This document shows, in pieces, positions 29,301-36,368 of a stretch of 64,000 bases of DNA. Within the stretch, counting starts at the first letter, position 1. Each line of letters begins with the position of its first letter. Source of the stretch: Synchiropus splendidus (lineage: Eukaryota; Chordata; Actinopteri; Syngnathiformes; Callionymidae). The position numbers were made by a program, and so were the translations under genes. The stretch covers positions 6,634,001-6,698,000 of the forward strand of contig NC_071349.1 of assembly GCF_027744825.2 (NCBI RefSeq), given 5' to 3'. A model generated the notes under the pieces. It made no database searches. It was not told where the DNA came from and saw nothing but the letters and a program-made list of their open reading frames with translations.

Positions 29301-32300
29301 AGACCGACCCCAGATTTAATGGTAGTAAGTAGTATTGACTATGATTCAGGATTCCACGCAGACCTGATCTTGACATTGAGCTGACCGTCATGATCACTAC
29401 TTTTAAAACCTGCTCATCTCCTTGAAATGATTTCGAAACCGCATCGAACGCATCTGCCATTGCGATTGTTTGTTCTCATTTGTTTTTCTCCTTTCCAGAG
29501 AGACGAGGCGAAGTGCCCAGCCCTCCCCCACTCCTGCACATGCACACAGGACAGCATCGGCCCTCAGGGGCCTCCTGGACCTTCGGTGAGGACATCAGTC
29601 CCAGTCTTCCTCTCACTAAAAGATGCTTTTCTCAGACCCGTTTTGACGATGATGATATTCCCATGCCTGCTAATGACAGAAGGACGATAAAGCAGCCCGG
29701 CACCAGGAGGGCTGTATTTTTTTTTTCCTTTGAAGATGGATGAGAGCAGTAGTGATGAAATGTTGGCGTAGGAAGACGTGTGAAAAGATAAATGCCAGTT
29801 GGAAAAAGTGTATTTCTTGCTGTCTCAAATGTGTCTTGGTGTCTGCTTCTTTGACCTCAGTGAGGGCTTCAGAAGATTTGGGGGGTTTAAGGAACATCTA
29901 CACTTACACTGTGTTCCTGGCCTTTTTCAGGGAAGCCCAGGTTCTAAGGGACCACGTGGTGATCGAGGGGATACAGGTGCAGCTGTAAGTAAAATCCATC
30001 AGCATATTTACATTGACGGTTACTCTATTGCTTCTCGCCGGATCACGGAAGATGATTTCCATTTTAGGCCCATAATACCACGACTTCACATCACTTCCTT
30101 TTATAGATATTTCAAGACTCTGGGAACACGATGTCTCAACTGATCTCAAACATACTTTCACGGTCTTATTTCATCTCGTAACCTTTAAAGTTATTCTCTT
30201 GGACACGTTGTGCATACAGTGGATGAGCCAAACTCAGACACAGAGCAATAGTGGCTGACAGCATTATGTGCTTCCACAAAGTAAATCATGACTATATTAC
30301 TGGTTGCTGTGTTGCGTTTTGACAGAATCTATTGGAGCCCTTCTGTCCTTTAAATAAAGGTTAATGTCATTCTCATGGATTCATGGCGACTCGATTTTAT
30401 CTGTTCATTTAACAGGGTTCAATGGGTCCACGTGGCGAGCCAGGTCTTGCAGGACCTATGGGACCACCGGGCCCACAGGGACCCAATGGACTTTCCCTAC
30501 CTGGAGAACCAGTAAGTGACTCTAAAGTGACCCACATCCATTTTCAAGTTATTGTGTGTTTGTGGCCCCTACATTGTCTTTTCTGAAACAAAGATTCAAT
30601 GACCGGCATCGTCTAAACCCCATTCTCTTTAAGGGTCGCCCCGGACCAAAGGGAGACCGAGGAGACCCGGGCCTGCCTGGTCTGCCAGTAAGTTTGTTCC
30701 TCTCATTTTGTGGTTTATGAAAAGGAAACAGGAGAGTATCAACAGACAGAAGCATTGCTACTGCAGGCTGGATTCAGTCCACGCAGCAAAATCTAAACCA
30801 CACTTGGAGGAGGAGGTTTACCAAGCCTTCCTCTGGGACGCCCCCCCCCCACTCTCCACTCAGACAGATGATTGACAATGTGATGCACTTAAATTATTAT
30901 GAAGCGTCGACGGGTGTTCCACGGGGGGATAGGGAATGGAACATGTTCGCTCCGGACTAGTAACTGAAGATCTGTCTGACTCAGGAGAAACTTCTCGCCT
31001 TTCAGTTTTCACATGCTACATTCCCAGAGCTGCCCTCACAAGCTAATTCAGGAACAGAGTTCAGTCTGAACAAAAGCAGAGTTCCACTCCTTTAATGAAA
31101 AACAGTTTGGATTCAAGTTGAGTCAAATTTTGGTTTCGATTGCCCTTTAGATAATTCAGTTGAAGCAGTCTTGGCAGCATCAACGCACTTCCTCTGCCAA
31201 GCTTCAATTCGATTGGTGGTAATAAACAATTAAAGCTACCATGTGCCACGGAGAACCTCCAGCATGTAACAATAGCAGCTTGTGGCATCCAGTTGATTCA
31301 AATCTGCAAGTGATTCCACAAAATCTCATGTCACTGAAGAAAAATAGGATGCTTGCAGTAGTGAGGAACCACTTGAGCTGCGTGCCTTTGAAGCTTTTGC
31401 TGTATGAAATCTTTATTTTTTTACTACCAGGTTTGCTCAACACAACCTCAGGGTGAGTTCTCAGCTCACTGTTTAGTTTGACCACATTGGCTGTCATCCG
31501 AATTTACAGTGAGAAGTGCCCTTCCAAGTCTTTGTGTAACACTAGACAGAGGCGGCTTCAGTGTCCGGGGTTTGTTTGGGAGTGAGAGTGACAGTCAAAA
31601 CACAGGGTGCAACAGCAGTTTAGCTTAGAGAGCCCATTTGCACTGGCAAAAGCTGTTAGACCTTTCTAAACATGCGGTTTCTTATTGTGTTTCTCAGGGC
31701 TCTCCAGGACAACGTGGTCCTCTTGGCCCAGTTGGACCCAGTGGAGTGAGGGTAAGATCCCCTGCCATGTCTGCTTAATGTAGAGCTGTTTCAAATGCGG
31801 GTGTGCAGTGCTGCTGTTGTGCGTAAGTTTTGCGCTGTCTGTTCTCACTCGTGTCAGCCAAAATAACTAAACAAGCTACCTTCAAACCCGACCGGTGTCG
31901 AGGGCTTGACACTGATGTATTGCATGGACAGCTTCCCCAGCGTGCTGTAACACACGTGTGATTGTGTGTTGATTCTGCACAGGGGCCACCAGGAAAGGAG
32001 GGACCATCTGGACCTCGAGGCCCACCAGGGCCCATGGTGAGTGTTTGCTTCTGTTTTGCCCATCAAAGAGCCAAATAAATATTCCTCCGAGCATGATTAG
32101 TATCCTGATATATCTGGGACGATTACTGGCCCCACTCTGCTGGAACGGCACGTGAAAATAGCAGACTGTGGTCCTCGGGCCCCTCCGCTCCAACATTGAC
32201 GCTGTATGGAGCTCATTTTCATCCTCTTTGTGGTTTGCGGAGGTCTGAATCGACTTAATCCGTCCAGAGTGCCAGTGGGCGCCTTGCCAGCATCCTTCCC

Positions 32301-35300
32301 ATGCGCTATACCGTCTATTAGCAGCAGCGTGTGTTGATGCACGTGTGCCTCTCCATCCCCCGTTTTGGCAACCGCACGTTCCCGGCTGCAGATGTCAAAG
32401 CACCCAGACCAAAGCCTTGTTACGCAACAGTTAACAGGGGGCAGGAGTTAAACGCTGTAATTATGATTAGTGATGAGTAATGCAAGACAAATATCTGTTT
32501 TCTCTCCTTCTCAGGGAAGTCCTGGAAATCCAGGTGTGCCCGGAATCACTGGCAAACCAGGAAAACAAGGAGAACCAGGGATCCCTGTACGTATGGAATC
32601 CTGACACACGTCAGTGCAATATTGGGCCCCAACCAAGGACAATGATCCTTAAACATCCTGCTCTCATTCACAGGGACCAGTTGGCCTCAAAGGAGAGAAA
32701 GGAGAGAGGGTGTGTATGCTTTTATTCACTTCTCCTAAACAAGGTCGCACCGAGACACAAGTCCTTGGACTCATTTTTGTTTGTCAACTCGACCAGTAAT
32801 CCAAATCCCGTCACATTTACGCAACCACGACGTGGGTCCCAGTCACGGCAGGAAAGACGTGAAGGTTTCAAGCAAGTTTATTTTAAAAGCAGCTATTTTA
32901 GCAAGCAAGCTTGTCTGTTTGCATCTTTTCCAGTATGATGAGCAGCAGTCGGAGAGAAGCAAGGCGTTTCTGAGGAAGTGGTTGATGAAGTGTTTCTTTT
33001 GGCCTTCAGAAGAAATAGTCGATGCCTTGCCAAGTTACACTGCTCGAGTTGAGAGGAGGCTCATTGCTGGACATGAGTTTAGAGGACACGACACTCATAT
33101 GTGCAAGGGGATTATTCAATTAGTCCTCAGTGCCCAAGTCCAAGTTAGTCACCTGTGGTCAAGTCCTGTCACGCTTCTTCATTTCTCATGTCTTCAGTGG
33201 AGCCTTATTTGAGCTCACCTGGGTTCAGTCCTGCAGCGCACGTGTGCAAAACGTGATACCCAAGTCAGAGTTCAGATGCAAGGCCTTCATGGCCCAGTGC
33301 ATGCCAGGTCTTGACTGGGTTGTGCGTGTCTTGACATCACGAGTTATTGACATGTTGTATGCGCTAGAGATGAGAACCATGACCTGAAGAAGGTTTCAGT
33401 GGCGATTCTTCTCTGGAAGTGTCTTGGTTAAAGCCTCCTTTGATCATCAGTGCCATCGTTCTGTGGTCGTCCTCCCATAGTTTCTCTGGATGAGTCATAG
33501 CTCCTCAAACCTAACAGTTTATTCCTCCATCTTTCAGGGAGACATGGCGTCCCAGAACATGATGCGCACCATCGCAAGACAAGTCTGCGAACAACTTGTC
33601 AACAGTAAGTCTTCACAGTTAGTTGGAGGTCCACCAGATGGAGAGCAGCTCTGAGATCTTTCTTTTCACAGGTCAGATGAGCCGTTTCGACCACATGATC
33701 AACCAGATTCCCTCCGGATATAGAAGCAATTCCCCTGGACCACCAGGACCAGCTGGACCTCCCGGAGAACCTGGTGCACGGGGAGAGCCAGGACAAACCG
33801 GCAGGAATGGATTCCCTGGAAGCCCAGGACTTCCTGGGAATCAAGGAGAAAGAGGTAAGTTCTGGTGGTGAGACTCAGTGGGGAGGGTGGTGCTGCAGAA
33901 CGGGCCTCAAACTCAGCAGATGAGACAGTTGAGGTCAAGATAACACACTTCGCTGTCATATTGTTTTCAAACTCATGCTGTCAGACTGATTCCTGCCCTG
34001 GTTTATGCAGGAATGCCAGGAGAGAAGGGAGAGCGAGGATCTCCAGGCAACGGGATCAGAGGACAGAGAGGTGCAACCGGGCCACCAGGTAACTGCGCTT
34101 TCTGCTGCTCTGTTTAACCCCAGCTGCAGACGAAACGCTGGACACCTACTGCTACTGGTCCTCTAACTGAATTCCAGCTCAGCCCGGAGATGTTTTCATA
34201 GCCTTTGGGTAGAACTCTCCAGGTCACTGAGTATTCCCTTTTGTCTGATGAAAATGACATTTCAGCAAGAAGTCAAAATATACCTTCAGTCCTAGTCTTT
34301 TGATTGGAGCCGATTCCTGAGATTTATATCGTGTTGCTTCTCAGCAGGTTTGAAACGCATTCGTGGAAAAGGATTTTGCTTTACCTTATGGAATGATTGA
34401 GCTACATAACCATACCAAGAAATGACTCCACGATTGACTTACTCGGGGATTAGGAGTTCATCACCACATGATAACAATATAGAAAAGTCTATTTTAGACT
34501 TCAAATATATTACAAATATTGCTAACTTAAAAATACACTTTTTTATTTTGTAATATTTCTGGGACGGAGGGTGGGCTTTTACGTAAATACATTTGTAGAC
34601 TTCCTGGTGGTGTGTTCACATGCTCCCAGAAAGGGCCCAACTTTGACTTTAACATGAAAAACAAAGATCATTGTTGAGGTACGATATAACTTTTTTTGAC
34701 ATCGCCAAAATATGAGCCCCTTATTTTTTTTAAGAAACAGTTGTTTAAGAAGAACAGCCAATTCAGTTTCACTTTTAAAACTGTTTTTTAGTGGCAATGT
34801 GGTGCGTTCATGTGAGTTTTTCAACTAGCTCACTAACAAATAACACAAATATCATGATGCGTTTCGACAAATCATACTTTTTAAGGCAGAAATAAAGTGA
34901 CTTTTTGGGAATGACTAGAGTTCAATTCTGAAATAAATGATTCAAGACGTGAATCGAGAAATCTGAACTGTGCAGGTGTAGCTGTCAAAACATTTCCAAC
35001 AAAGCTTGACTTACTTGACCGTTGAAGTCAGTGGCACCGACTTCTGGCTTCTTGCTCTGGATGGAATTATGACTGACAGCTGGGTAAGCCAGCTATCTTT
35101 CCACAGGAAGTTTCGGTGACGTGGACGGCACAAACAGCAAACACTGACATGCTTGTTTTTTTCTAATGAAGTGAGAAACGAGAGACCGCGGGGAGGAAGT
35201 GGCTGCTGTGTGTGTGCGAGCGCTCGTGTTTGTGTTAGCGAATCAGATTGTTGTACAATGAGCCTTCATTGACAACACATGGGCTCACTTAAGAGAGGGG

Positions 35301-36085
35301 AAAAATTCCATCCTGAGTTTTCACTGTCTAGACATCAAGACTGGTGGTGGTGGTGGTGAGAAGAGGACGGGGGAGGTGGAGGAGGGGGGGGGGTCAATCT
35401 CCACTTCTGCTGCTTTGTAATTGAGCTATTGTAATGTTTACACCACAGCAGTGACCACAGAGGATTTATACGTGATGTCAGCCGCTCATTCTGGTACTGC
35501 TTCCTCTCCGCAGGGCCTCCAGGAGAGTCCAGGACAGGACCCCCAGGTCCCTCTGGCTCCGCCGGGTCCCGCGGCCCTCCCGGTCGTCAGGGTACTCCCG
35601 GGGTTCGGGGACCACCGGGCCCTCCTGGATATTGCGACTCCTCTCAGTGTGTTGGCATTCCCTACAACGGTCAAGGATACACAGGTAGAGTCAGCACCTG
35701 AGCGGCATGAGACAGAAGACAACTAAAAGTTTGCACATGACTCACACGCATCTTATATTCACACCCACTTCTCTGGAATCGGTAACGTGTGGAGATGCAT
35801 CCACATGAAGTCGGACATTTGACCCTCCTTTAATCCTCCTGATATGAGTGGGCTGGAAGTGAGGCTTAGTGTTTTTTCAAGTGCAAACCGAAGGAGACAG
35901 AGGTTTGTGTAGAGGAGAAAAGAGGAGAGGTGTGCAAGAAATGCTAGTAGATGCACTGTTCTCACCTATCAATTACATGTATCTAAAATGTTATTGAAAC
36001 ATTTTTATTTTTATTTTTATTTTTATTTATGTAGAAAAATTCTACAACGTTGGAATCCATAAGTATGGCCTTTTCTTGAGCAACA

Positions 36086-36132
<47 letters not shown>

Positions 36133-36335
36133 GCTCAAGAAAAGGCCATACTTATTTTTATTTTTATTTGTATTTATGTAGAAAAATTCTACAACGTTGG
36201 AATCCATAAGTATGGCCTTTTCTTGAGCAACATATATATATATATATTTTTTTTTTTTTTTGACCTGACTGTTTGTTGCTGAAGAAAAGGCCATACTTAT
36301 GGATTCCAATGTTGTCGAATTTTTCTACATAAATT

Positions 36336-36368
<33 letters not shown>

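Noticed and set aside
35421..35726. Proline-rich open frame over the last helix exon
   Set aside because: It is an out-of-frame shadow. The collagen frame with glycine every third residue is the one that joins in phase to 34088.
36076..36309. Open frames of alternating Ile and Tyr on both strands
   Set aside because: They are translations of the TA microsatellite and foldback repeat.
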